From positions 1,364,001 through 1,428,000 of the forward strand of contig JAQOTA010000052.1 of the NCBI GenBank assembly GCA_029532415.1: DNA of 64,000 nucleotides, given 5' to 3'. Positions 1 to 9,920 of this stretch are shown piece after piece (positions within the stretch are counted from its first letter, which is position 1; each line of letters begins with the position of its first letter). The notes under the pieces are model-generated. The model was not told the DNA's origin and searched no databases. It saw only the letters and a list, made by a program, of their open reading frames with translations. The translations under genes were made by a program, and so were the position numbers. Source of the stretch: Marasmius tenuissimus (Eukaryota; Basidiomycota; Agaricomycetes; Agaricales; Marasmiaceae).

Positions 1-179
1 TTAGTTAGTACTGTAGTCTGTCGATAATGATAAACCGTTTTCATGAGGGCGGAAGCCTTGCCTACCGGAACCGGCTATGATCTACCGGGAATGATTAGAA
101 TAACCGAGCTGCCAGTGGGCGCTTATTTGTACCTATAATATCCACACGCCGGCGAGCATTCCAGCTGAAACTCCGAACC

Positions 180-1671
180 ATGTCAGAAACCAACCAGGTA
201 GAACATGCCCAGATATCAACGGCTCTTGAGGTCGAGAAGCTAGAGGTCAATCTCTTCCGATCCAAGTCTCTTTGGGTGCCCACACGGGCTCGTGGTGTTT
301 TTGGGGGGTGAGTATGCATACAATTCTCGGGGTCTAGAAACTCACAGAAAACGACCTGTAAGACAAGTCATCAGCCAGGCCTTGGTTTCTGCGACGAACT
401 GTGTTGATCCATCCTATGGGCTACATGTGAGTGCGACCCACTTTAATATTCTCGGGTAGCTAACTCCCCGAAGTCCTTGCACGTCAGTTTAGCTTCTGAC
501 ATCCTCGTCAAGACTCAATATCTAAACGTCATTAAACCGCTTACAGTGCTACTTCCTCCTCAGTGGCTCCCCGGCAACTCCCATCGTCTATGAGGTCGAG
601 AAACTTCGTCAAGGTCGGACATACACCGCCTGCTCAGTCAAAGCCATACAGAACGGCAAAATCATCTTCGTTCTGTCATGCTCATTCCAAAAGCCGGAAC
701 CATGGCAACCTTCCTACCAATGGGTAATGCCCACTGTTCCGGCTCCGGACGACTGTGAGTTGGAAGAAGACCGGTTCGCTAGGATAAGCCAGGATCCTAC
801 CATCCGTAAGGACATTAGGAATTATTATGACATTTATGCCCAGGTATGTTGCGTTCCCGCTCGGAAGAAAAAAAGTTCTCTCTCAAAACAGTTTTATTCC
901 TTTCCAGGAGAGAAGACGGAGTCCCATTGCAATCAAGATGGCAAGAGAACACGTCGTTAGACATGGTGACATTCGGTATATGTACTGGATGAAAGCAAAG
1001 AACATCCCCAAGTACGAGGCCCCTTTCCAGAAGGTACTAGCGATATGCGATTCTCGAAGCCGTTACTCATGCGTTTCTATGCTCTCTAGTGCATTCTCGG
1101 TTATCTCTCTGACCTCTACTTGTACGGGTCATCCCTTGGACCGTGTTTCCGTTATTGATACTTAATGGCCTCTTTCTGCTCAGCATAGGGACAATTTCCC
1201 GCATAATAGGCCTTAAGAGGCATTCTAAAGGACCTAATGCCATCGCCATGAATGTAAGCAAATACTTCCTCCATTCGCTACCGTCCGAAACAGTTGTTCA
1301 ATGCATCTTTTCCACCCCCAGTCCACTATAGATCACTCCGTCTGGTTCTACAGGTATGTGTAGTTCACTAGAATCTCGGACGGACTTCTGACGACCCCTG
1401 GTTCATATCTGCATAGTGATTCGTTCGATTGTGGAGACTGGCTTCTTTATGTGATGACCTCGCCCCGCGCTGGAAGTGGTAGAGGGGTAATGCATGGCCA
1501 GGTCAGTCGGCTATTTCCTACATCTCGCTTGCACTTGAACTACAACTTCTTACCGTCGTGCTCTATCCGCAGATCTTCTCTAGAGATGGCACTTTGGTAG
1601 CCATTTGCTCGCAGGAGGGGGTTACACGAGCTGACGTCCATGGTCCGGAAGAAACGAAGGCTAAACTCTGA
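180..1671 (+). CDS. acyl-CoA thioesterase II (TesB/ACOT8 family), peroxisomal
   Basis: Hydrolyses acyl-CoA to free fatty acid and CoA, probably inside peroxisomes where beta-oxidation intermediates must be released. The spliced protein shows the TesB hot-dog motifs in order: GVFGGQVISQALVSA, CYFLLSGS with VYEVEKLRQGR, an RNYYDIYAQ-type linker, SDLYLYGSSLGP, then TIDHSVWFY with the catalytic-type Asp, WLLYVMTSPRAGSGRG and the last strand VAICSQEGVTRAD. It ends in KAKL, whose last three residues AKL are a canonical type 1 peroxisomal targeting signal. Exons read: 180-307, 363-426, 547-843, 908-1033, about 1090-1253 (its internal joins are uncertain), 1322-1353, 1417-1501, 1573-1671. The start at 180 is the first Met in frame with the conserved N-terminal strand. 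No other start competes. The family is certain; the exact splicing around 1130-1260 is not. Confidence 0.88.
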
Positions 1672-2183
1672 GGAGCTGAATTCTTGATCCAATTGCCCTG
1701 AGCTCGTCGATAGAATTCCGGGCGACAGTAAAATATCTATACTTATCTAGTAACCATAATTCACAACTTGTAATGTAAGTAATTTGGCCTTAGTCTCGAT
1801 GCGGCACGCTATCAGCACGAGAGCGTTGTTGTCGCATGCGGGGCCCGCCGCCCGGGCCAACTGATCGAGTCACGAATTCTCACAGCGGGGGAGTTATCGT
1901 CATATAGATGTATTCGAAAGACGGTACCGAAACCATGAATCACCCGGTACCAACCTTTCGTTACGGAGTCATGCAAACACCCATAACTGAATCATAGAGA
2001 TCCATAGTAGAATGCGCATAGTATACACATGGAAGGGAGAAATGCGACGGTGGAGGGAAAAGGCCATGGTTTTAAGATACACGACGGATGTGAGATTAGG
2101 AAATCCTAAAGAGACCCTTCTTCATGGCCCTCCGTATGAGGGAAGAAAACCCAATGCAAAGACAAGGAGTAGACGAAGGTGGC
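1672..2183. other. intergenic, convergent 3' ends
   Basis: This stretch lies between the stop of the thioesterase (plus strand) and the stop of the S27 gene (minus strand), so it should hold both 3' untranslated regions. I see no coding signal, tRNA or repeat. The 62-residue open frame at 2012-2200 overlaps the S27 last exon in antisense and has no protein-like composition. Confidence 0.5.
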
Positions 2184-2624
2184 TTAGTTCTTCTTTCTGA
2201 ACGAGCAACCTGCACGATAAGCGTTGACACATCAGTGCGAGATAAGGGATAGAGAGTGTGTGCTACGCACCTTCAGTCAATCTTGCCTTACCACCTGTCG
2301 GCTGGCAGAGGACGGAAGCGCATGAGCCGCAAATGACCACAGTCTGTGCGTGGCTGAAGACGGTGGTGATGGAGAAGCAGCCTGTAGAGGATAGACTGTA
2401 AACACACAATTCCATTGCAGACAGGGCTCGATAACGCACCAGGGCACTTGACATCCATGAAATATGAGTTGGGCGACTGCACGAGTCGCTTGAGCTTGTG
2501 CTGCCTCTTTTCGAATTCAGCAGAGGGGTTGAGGAGGTCGACGGCGAGAGTCTGTGAGTTTCACCAAGAATCGATATTAAGAACCCTGTAAGATCGGTAC
2601 GTAGAGGTGTTTGGAGCTCACCAT
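2184..2624 (-). CDS. RPS27: 40S ribosomal protein S27 (eS27)
   Basis: Zinc-binding protein of the small ribosomal subunit. The spliced 82-ish residue protein contains [52 protein letters not shown] and ends RKKN. The four cysteines of the C-x2-C ... C-x2-C zinc ribbon (CPGC and CGSC) are all present. Length and order match eS27 throughout. Exons on the minus strand: 2622-2624 (the ATG codon alone), 2440-2551, 2271-2381, 2184-2209. The join ATG|ACT CTC GCC puts the second exon in frame, and no other upstream Met fits. The first coding exon being just the start codon is known from several ribosomal protein genes. It shares the roughly 880 bp upstream interval with the divergent BTG/Tob gene. 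Confidence 0.95.
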
Positions 2625-3503
2625 TTTGTTGTAGAGCTAAGAGGTCGATTGGGATGATCACACGACGGTCTTTTTTTTCTTGAGAGCCTACGACGGCGGC
2701 GGCGACAAGTTTTGGGCGTTACAAATCCCCCGCAGTCACGGTGGCTTGATACTGTACAGTTTCGGAGTTTCAAATAGCTCGGCAGATGCCGAGCGCTCTT
2801 CGACTCTTTGACATTGCTTTGGCAGAACGAGCGCTTGTGCCAACGGAAATGTTCCGCTGTTGTTCCGTATGAATTCACTGTCTTCTCTCTCACAGTCCCC
2901 TTTCCAACGCTTGACAAAGCCCGAACAACGACTCTTTGTGGGAACAGCAATTTCCTATCCAGGGACAAACGTAACTTGGGGTAGGGTAGCCAAGGGAGGG
3001 AAACCCCTCTACTGATGGAACATTGAAAATGGAGGAAGTCGGGGCATCAAGCAATATTAACAATTGAAATGGTCATTCCAGAGCGGCGGGATGAACTTTG
3101 TATTCTCACAGAGGTACACAAATACAAGGTTCCCTTATTGTGAGTCGAGCTCTTTTGTTTTATCCACGTGCTCGAGTCCATCTTCATTGTACTTTTAGCG
3201 GTTTATTGTTCTCTTCCCCGGACTGTCGTAAGGCTAGTTCTGTTATAAAGGTCCATGCACACTGGGTTGTTCCTTCATCAGCCCTCAAGGAGCTTCAAGT
3301 TTCTTTCCTTTCATTTATCATTATCATCACGACTAGACTTCGCTCTAATTAATATCTCTTTATCTCTCGTGTCTATATCCATCTCGCAGTAACAGCACTC
3401 ACTCGCTTACATTCCACTCCTTCGTATCGCCGGACGATTCCTCCCACGACCAACACCCCACCACAACTTCACAATCACGTACTCACTTGAACCAACAACA
3501 GCA

Positions 3504-4451
3504 ATGTCTTCCACTACCACTTCCCTCACTGTCACTCTCGCTCACGCCATCTCTTACTTGACCTCTTGCCTTCACAGGCATGTCGCACCTGCCAAGATCA
3601 CAAAGTTGCAGCTCGTTCTTGAAGCCAACCTCACTGCTCACTACGCACCCAGCTGGACTCCCTCGGAGCCCCTCCGTGGCTCTGGCAGACGATGCCTCAC
3701 TCTCAGCCCCGAATGTCTCCCACCACGTGTTATCTACGCTGCATGCGTAGCCGCTGGTGTCCAATGGTTCGACTGGATCAATGCTCTCGGCGGTCAGGAG
3801 TTCGATTTCTTCGTTGATCCAGGATGTGTCTCTGTACGAGTTGGAAGGAGGGGTGATGCTTCCAGTCGGCTTGTCACGATCTGGGCCGATGAGGTTCCCT
3901 CTCCCACTGTAGCGCCGTTCCCCTACAAGGCAAGTTCCAACGGTTTTTGCCAATTGATTGCATTGCTGATCTGAATTACCCCACAGGGCAAAACGATCGC
4001 ACAGCAGTTGATGGAGAGCGACGATGCTGATTCCGAGCAGATGTTCGCCATGATCGCGCACGAGACATCCAAGCCGACGACATGGATGACTTCGATGCTG
4101 GAGCAGTTCCCCATGCCTACCAGATCCACCTCTCCTTTCTCGACTTCGTCTGCCTCCTCGTCTCACTCCCGATGCAGCTCCCGTTCCTCGAACTCGAGCT
4201 TCTCTGTCGACTCCCGTGGCACCATGTCCTCGGGATATAGTGCAGACCAGTACAAGCCTTCTCGCAGGGAGCGTGCCCGTCAAGCGAAGGTCTTCATTGA
4301 CTCCACCAAGACTGAAGTGACTCAATACGAGGGCGGCCGTACCACGGTTCTCACTGGCGGTGTGATGCTTGGAGGTTCCTCACCCAAGAACAAATCGCGC
4401 TCTTCTCCTTCCAAAACCTCTTCGATGGATTGGCGCTCCGTTCGCGCTTAA
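3504..4451 (+). CDS. BTG/Tob (anti-proliferative) domain protein
   Basis: The N-terminal 110 residues match the BTG/Tob fold: a basic helix, then HYAPSWTPSEPLRGSGRRC (the WxPxxPxxGSGYRC box A region of the family) and EFDFFVDPGCVSVRVGRRGD (the WVDPxEVSxRxGE box B region). In animals this domain binds the Caf1 deadenylase of CCR4-NOT and slows proliferation; that role is inferred here, not shown. The C-terminal half is serine rich and ends DWRSVRA. Two exons, 3504-3929 and 3987-4451, about 296 residues. The only frame-preserving junction uses donor AAG|GCAAGT, a GC-AG intron. The leader (about 3350-3500) is strongly pyrimidine rich. The family assignment is good; the partner and function in this fungus are unknown. 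Confidence 0.82.
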
Positions 4452-5387
4452 ATGCTGTTACGACCTGCGAGATTTCCCCCGTTTCGCTATTCCACTTACG
4501 ACTTGACTCGTCTTTTCATTGGCCGCTAGCGGCTGTCCATTCCTTCTCATTCCTCAACGACTCTCTTAACGAGATCTCAAACGAAACATACGTCGCAACC
4601 AAGGATATTCTCCCTTTTAATCTTTGCTGTTCCATGCTTATTGTATTGTTATTGTATTCGCACTATTCCCTTCACTGCATGTTTGTCTTCATCATTCACC
4701 TTTGTAGCATCTTCTTTTTGCATGTTTTCTCACTTGGGCTTTACCATATGTGACCCCGCATAATCATCATCTCCACGATGGACACTGGAATCCCCGCGGC
4801 TGGACTTTTTCCCTGCATATTTCCACGTATCTCTTGTCTTGCTTTGCAGTTGCTCCATCTTCTGCTATCGCGTTGTGTATCTACGTACTTGCGCATGATG
4901 TTTTTCCGCCTGTGACAATATCATCTCGGCACTCTTAGCTGAGTGCCGTCAGTTTTGGCGAATTCTTTTATGTATTGAGGTGGGCTACTCCAAGGTCGGA
5001 GTTGTATGGGTAAACTACCGTTGATGCTCGTCATTCCTACGATGGTGTCCAAGCGACGACGCAGTGTAAACGAGGCCTGATAAACCGAAGATGTGCCCAA
5101 GATAGTGAAAATCGTGCATGCCGATCAAAGCGCAGCCAGCTTGCGGCCTGAATGTCCTGCAGGCTGCACCACAGCTCGCAAGAAATGCCTCTCTGGGATC
5201 CATGGCCACAGTGCGAAGGACGAACTGCAGCCACCGACGTCTAAGCAATTGATATCAATCTTTATGTTATTTTTTTTAAACGCTGAGGAGAGGCACAACA
5301 TGGAGATTTGACGTCATGTTGCGTTAGCGGGGCTATCGTCGGAGCATATATTAGGTCTGCGATCCCTCGTTGCCCTCTCAAACAACG
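4452..5387. other. 3' region of BTG/Tob gene and intergenic DNA
   Basis: T-rich sequence follows the BTG/Tob stop for about 500 bp, consistent with a long 3' untranslated region. Open frames at 4430-4753 and 4750-4938 are T-rich and hydrophobic by composition and overlap the 3' end of the gene. I do not accept them as genes. Nothing recognisable lies between 4940 and 5387. Confidence 0.4.
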
Positions 5388-5715
5388 ATGGCCTCTTCAC
5401 TCGAACAACAGAAACAAAACTATTCCCGACAACTTGCCGAATATACGCTCGCCCAGTGGGACGCTGTTCGGAACAATAAATCATCAGAAGAGAAGACAGA
5501 AGTAACACGGTCATCAGACACCTCCAACTCACGAACACGGACACCCAAAACCCGAGAGAATCGTTAGTGGCGTGTATTTCTTGGTGCCATGGAAGCTCAC
5601 CATTCCATTTTCCTCTCTTTTCTATCCGGCGACGTTCAAGGTATACAGGATCCAGCGGGAGGTGGTCCAGCATCATCACGAGCCTAAGACCATGGCGTTC
5701 TTGAAGGAGTGGTAG
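5388..5715 (+). CDS. small protein of unknown function (two-exon model)
   Basis: I do not recognise this gene. Reading from 5388 gives MASSLEQQKQNYSRQLAEYT followed by LAQWDAVRNN, which is protein-like. A second coding-like stretch in another frame runs from 5568 (GVYFLVPWKLTIPFSSLFYP and onward to MAFLKEW, stop at 5713-5715). Joining 5388-5509 to 5568-5715 with donor CG|GTCATC and acceptor TTAG keeps the frame and gives 89 residues. The donor is weak, so the join is tentative. A further open stretch with one hydrophobic segment (LTPQWFLSFVLFVGGFASAR, about 6128-6220) might be a later exon of the same or another small gene. A mitochondrial or membrane-linked role is possible but unsupported. 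Confidence 0.4.
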
Positions 5716-6456
5716 AGCCATCCGGTGAGTTTTTTGTACGGTATATTCGAGCAAGTCCTGACCATCTATCCAAAGCACCCACCTCTCGGCCTCAGGCCGC
5801 CACCTATATCAAACTTTGAAGCCCCCACAGTATCTCTTGTGTATACATGGACCCATTTTTCTCAATATGTATCGTTATATTTCCCCCTGAAGTTATCTGC
5901 TCGGGATCTCCAAGTGTATTGTATACCATTTCTAGCCAACAGAACAGCTTCAGCATTCACATGTTTTCCTGTCGTTTCAAAGGCTTATATATATCACTCT
6001 ACGGAGACAATGTGCTTCTACTCATCCGACTCTGCCAAGTGCACCCTCCAAGCTCTTCGTATTGCGAGATTTGGCCATTAACTCGCGGCCCCAGGAAGAT
6101 TCAGCGGTTTTACACCCCCAAGCCGATTTTCATGGAGTACAGAAGCGCTTTAACTCCGCAGTGGTTTTTGTCTTTTGTTCTTTTCGTGGGTGGTTTTGCA
6201 AGTGCTAGGGTATTGAAATCAAGGTAATCTGTGTGTGATGTTCAGTACTAGCAGAAAATGTTCTGTCCTGAAGAAAGAGGGATGGATACAAGCGCAGAAT
6301 CGAAAAACTCGTTCGATTGAATTGAATTTTCTACGAGTCTGTTGAGTTGCCCGGGCCGGTGATCGGAGTTGAATAACCCCAAAGGAAAATCATAACGATC
6401 TTGGTGAACGACCATAAAGTGTCCCAGTTGCCTACGACCATCGTCTCGTCCCAGAT

Positions 6457-8022
6457 ATGTTCCGTTCCCTTTCTCTTCCCCGTGCTGCGCGGCTTCAACG
6501 CGGTCTCGCAACCCACGCTAATCTGACAACTTCTGAAAAATCCAATGTAACCCGGCACAACTGGAAGAGAAAAGAGATTCAGGATATCTACAACAGCCCA
6601 TTGCTCGACCTCGTATTCCGTGCAGCAAGTGTTCATCGGGAACATCAAGATCCAAACAAAATCCAGCTATGTACCCTCATGAACATCAAAAGTCTGTGTT
6701 CTCTATCTAGGATAGCCGCAGCAGTTTCACTGATGTCGGTTATCTGCTCTTAGCCGGTGGATGCTCTGAGGATTGTAAGTTACCGTTTTCGTGTCGAGGT
6801 GTGTATGCTCAAACCTCTCTAGGCTCATACTGTTCGCAATCCTCTCGCTACTCTACGGCGACGAAGGCATCGCGTCTAGTAGACATCGACCCGGTTATAG
6901 AAGCAGCGCGGAAAGCCAAGGAGAACGGTAGTACGCGGTTCTGTATGGGTGCAGCATGGAGGGATCTCTCAGGGCGTAAACGAGGCTTTGAGAGAATCCT
7001 TGACATGGTTAGAGAGGTCCGGGGAATGGGAATGGAAGTTTGCACGACTCTCGGAATGCTTAGCCCAGAACAGGCTAAGCAGCTCAAGGAAGCGTACATG
7101 AATGTTCCTTTTCAGACAACGCCACTCGCTTAATGATTTCTCATAGTGGCCTGACTGCTTACAATCACAATCTGGATACATCGCGAGAGTTCTATCCTAA
7201 GGTAGCACACTCTTGAGTGCTATAGGAACGAATCATCTAATCGGCGTACACTAGGTCATTACTACGCGTTCGTACGACGATCGACTTGGGACAATCGAAG
7301 CGGTTCGCCAGGCAGGCATCAGTGTGTGCTCTGGTGGTATACTTGGCCTCGGTGAGACCGACATCGACAGGGTGGGCTTGATTTGGGAAGTCTCCTGGTG
7401 CGTGTCGTTTATCTTATATCCAGTTCCAGTCATGAAGGTGTCCCTAGTATGCCGGAACATCCAGAGTCCTTCCCTGTGAATGCCCTCGTTCCCATACCTG
7501 GAACCCCACTGGAAAAGAACGAGGCAAGTACGCCCTCGTCATATTATCATACGCCACTGACAACCACTGTAGCCGGTCAAATTCCATACGGTGGTCCGCA
7601 CGATCGCGACAGCCCGCATAGTTCTCCCCTCTACAATCATACGTCTCGCTGCAGGGCGCAACACACTCTCAGAGTCGGAACAGGCCATGTGTTTCATGGC
7701 TGGGGCCAACGCCGTATTCACCGGCGAGCAAATGTTGACGACGCCTTGTGAGTTCCCAATTACCTTTCTCGCTAACGAGTCACCTCTGAATGAGTTGGTC
7801 TCACCAACAGGCTCTCCTTGGGATGAGGTAAATACAGAGCATTCCATATTCTGACCGGGTGTTGACTCTTCGACAACGCAGGATAAAGCGATGATGGGAC
7901 GATGGGGTCTGGAGGGAATGGCCAGCTTCCGTCATGCTAACATGAGCAAGAAGGGGCTCGACAAATGTCCTACCGAGGGTCCGGAGGCCCAAGAGGTGCA
8001 AACTACGCAGCACACCTCATAG
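6457..8022 (+). CDS. BIO2: biotin synthase (radical SAM)
   Basis: Inserts sulfur into dethiobiotin to make biotin, in mitochondria in fungi. The spliced 377-residue protein has an Arg-rich N-terminus fitting a mitochondrial presequence. Next comes the radical-SAM cluster motif GGCSEDCSYC (C-x3-C-x2-C), then [74 protein letters not shown] with [21 protein letters not shown] and GLDKCPTEG near the end. Nine exons: 6457-6691, 6754-6774, 6823-7093, 7147-7201, 7255-7397, 7448-7523, 7573-7747, 7811-7827, 7882-8022; phase holds at every join. Exon 2 (21 nt) carries most of the Fe-S motif and exon 8 is 17 nt. The intron 7524-7572 needs a GC donor. All cluster cysteines are present, so activity is expected. 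Confidence 0.94.
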
Positions 8023-8577
8023 ATTACGACGAGAAAGGCGAGAACTTGAATTAGAACTTGATGGACCGAGAGCATTGACATCCCATCTTCAGGATTCGTC
8101 AATTACTTGTTGTGAAGATGTAAAAAGTGTGTAGCCAGTGGATTCCTTTTGTATCATATCATTGTCAACTAGAGAATGTTCGCTCCCGCTCGGCTACTAA
8201 GGCTTAGCAGAGCTCTATTACTCAGAGTCTTATAGATGAAATGGGAATCATCCAGCGAAATATTGTTTCGCCCCGAATATGGTCGGCAGCATATACATAA
8301 CCGGATTTGGTGTCATATCTGTCAGGAACGTGGTGCGAACTCTCTCAGCCTACTTGAACTTCGATTTAAGGAGCAACCATAGAATCCTCCGGGTGCAATG
8401 TTGCGTCGAACGTTGTCCGGTAAGGACAAGGAGGCAAGGATAGTTAATTTTTGGTATACATAAATTACATAATCACGATATTCCTGGCCGAGCCAGGATC
8501 TTCATTGTTCTTTAGATCTTCGCATCCTTCGTCCATCGCTCACCCCTGTGCAGCATTCCATCGTCCTCCAACGTATC
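8023..8577. other. intergenic
   Basis: No coding signal, RNA gene or repeat was seen. It should contain the 3' end of the biotin synthase transcript and the promoter of the next gene on the same strand. Confidence 0.4.
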
Positions 8578-9615
8578 ATGACTGGAGAACGCGACCTGAC
8601 CGGAAGCATGCCGTCGTCTTCAACTCACAAACGACCGCGAGCAGCAGTGGCAGATGAGTGAGTGGCTTTTTCGCTGCTCTGTTTAATCTACCTAACTGAA
8701 CGCGTTCAAAGAGAATCTATTCTCTTGCCATTGAGCGACCAGAATATGTGGTACTATCCTTCTCATGGCTACGACTCGGAGGAAGACATAGAATCTATGT
8801 CTCCTCGAGGAAACTGGGGGAATAAGCATATGCCAGCAGCACGATGGGCTCGTAACGGGAAGATAACACCTTGGGGACCTGGAATGGATGACTGGGAGGT
8901 GCGTGCGAGACGTCTTCAAACCCTTTCTTTCTTATAACTCTTCACGGCCCTCCAGGCTGAAGAACGATCACGAAAACGTATCAAACTATTGTTGCCTCAT
9001 AGCAAACGATCGCCCTCTCCGCCTACCCTCTCACATTTATCGCGCTCTCCTTCGCCACCGCTCACAGCACCATATCCACAAGCTGCTCCTCACATCAGCT
9101 ACTCATCTTTTGTCATGGACAAAGCTGTCACCCGCACTTTCCGATCCAAATTACTCGATGAACTAGAGCAAGCCACGAATGGACTGATAGAGGGAGAGGC
9201 TACGATGAAGAGAGCCCTCGGAAGGCTTTGGCAGGTCATGAGCGAGGATCCTGATCACAACAACCCAGTTATTCCGAAACGAGAGGACGAGGAACCGGAA
9301 GCAAACCCTCAGGCATCGAATGTTCCTGACCTCACTCCACCAATACACAAATTGTTTTTTGTCTATCCCAACAGCTCCTCGGTTTACGGAGAGCAGTCTC
9401 ATTTCACGTCACCCCAACACCAACAAGAAAATCTAGAGCGAGCAATGGCTGTACTCCGAGAGCTTCAAAATGACGGAAGAGAGTATGTTGAACGGCTGCA
9501 AGAGATTAGGGAGGGATTAGGGGATATTAGAGCACACCGAGACGGCATTTGGGACATGGTCAGAGAGCGAGCGGTACACGAGCTACAAGATGCTGCGTTT
9601 GCTGCGACCTCATAG
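8578..9615 (+). CDS. uncharacterised basic/coiled-coil protein
   Basis: I do not recognise the family. Three exons (8578-8657, 8712-8898, 8956-9615) join in phase to give 308 residues. The first third is acidic and Ser/Gly/Trp rich and ends WGPGMDDWEAEERSRKRIK, where RSRKRIKLL looks like a nuclear localisation signal. A proline/serine stretch follows (SPSPPTLSHLSRSPSPP). The C-terminal half is charged and helical, with heptad-like patterns in RSKLLDELEQATNGLIEGEA and again in ENLERAMAVLRELQ to the end, suggesting coiled coils. A nuclear scaffold or chromatin-complex subunit would fit this layout, but that is inference. It lies 305 bp upstream of BLM10 copy A on the same strand. Confidence 0.68.
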
Positions 9616-9920
9616 TGAAAGATTTCGACATTCTTTGGCGCTCGGATGGTTCATTCCGTTTATCTTGGGACGTTTGTTCAATATTGCTCAACCTGTTGAA
9701 ATAGCTGATACGGTACCCGACGTAGTGTGTATCCATTATCAATATTGTAGAGTACACCTCGTCAACAATGCGTTCACCATGCACTAACCCCTGCGCACAC
9801 GACCCCTGCATAGTAATTGTCAATCGCTCCAATGCCGCGCTTGCGTGTTTCACCCCAGCCTATTACCTCTTTCACCTCTACCACCACTACCCCGGCGCTC
9901 TACCTCTTTGGTGTCCAGTC

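Noticed and set aside
95..319. 74-codon minus-strand frame at the window start
   Set aside because: Antisense to exon 1 of the thioesterase, with no motif.
3483..4325. 280-codon minus-strand open frame
   Set aside because: It lies antisense to the BTG/Tob gene, crosses that gene's intron, and has Arg/Gly/Ser-rich composition without motifs.
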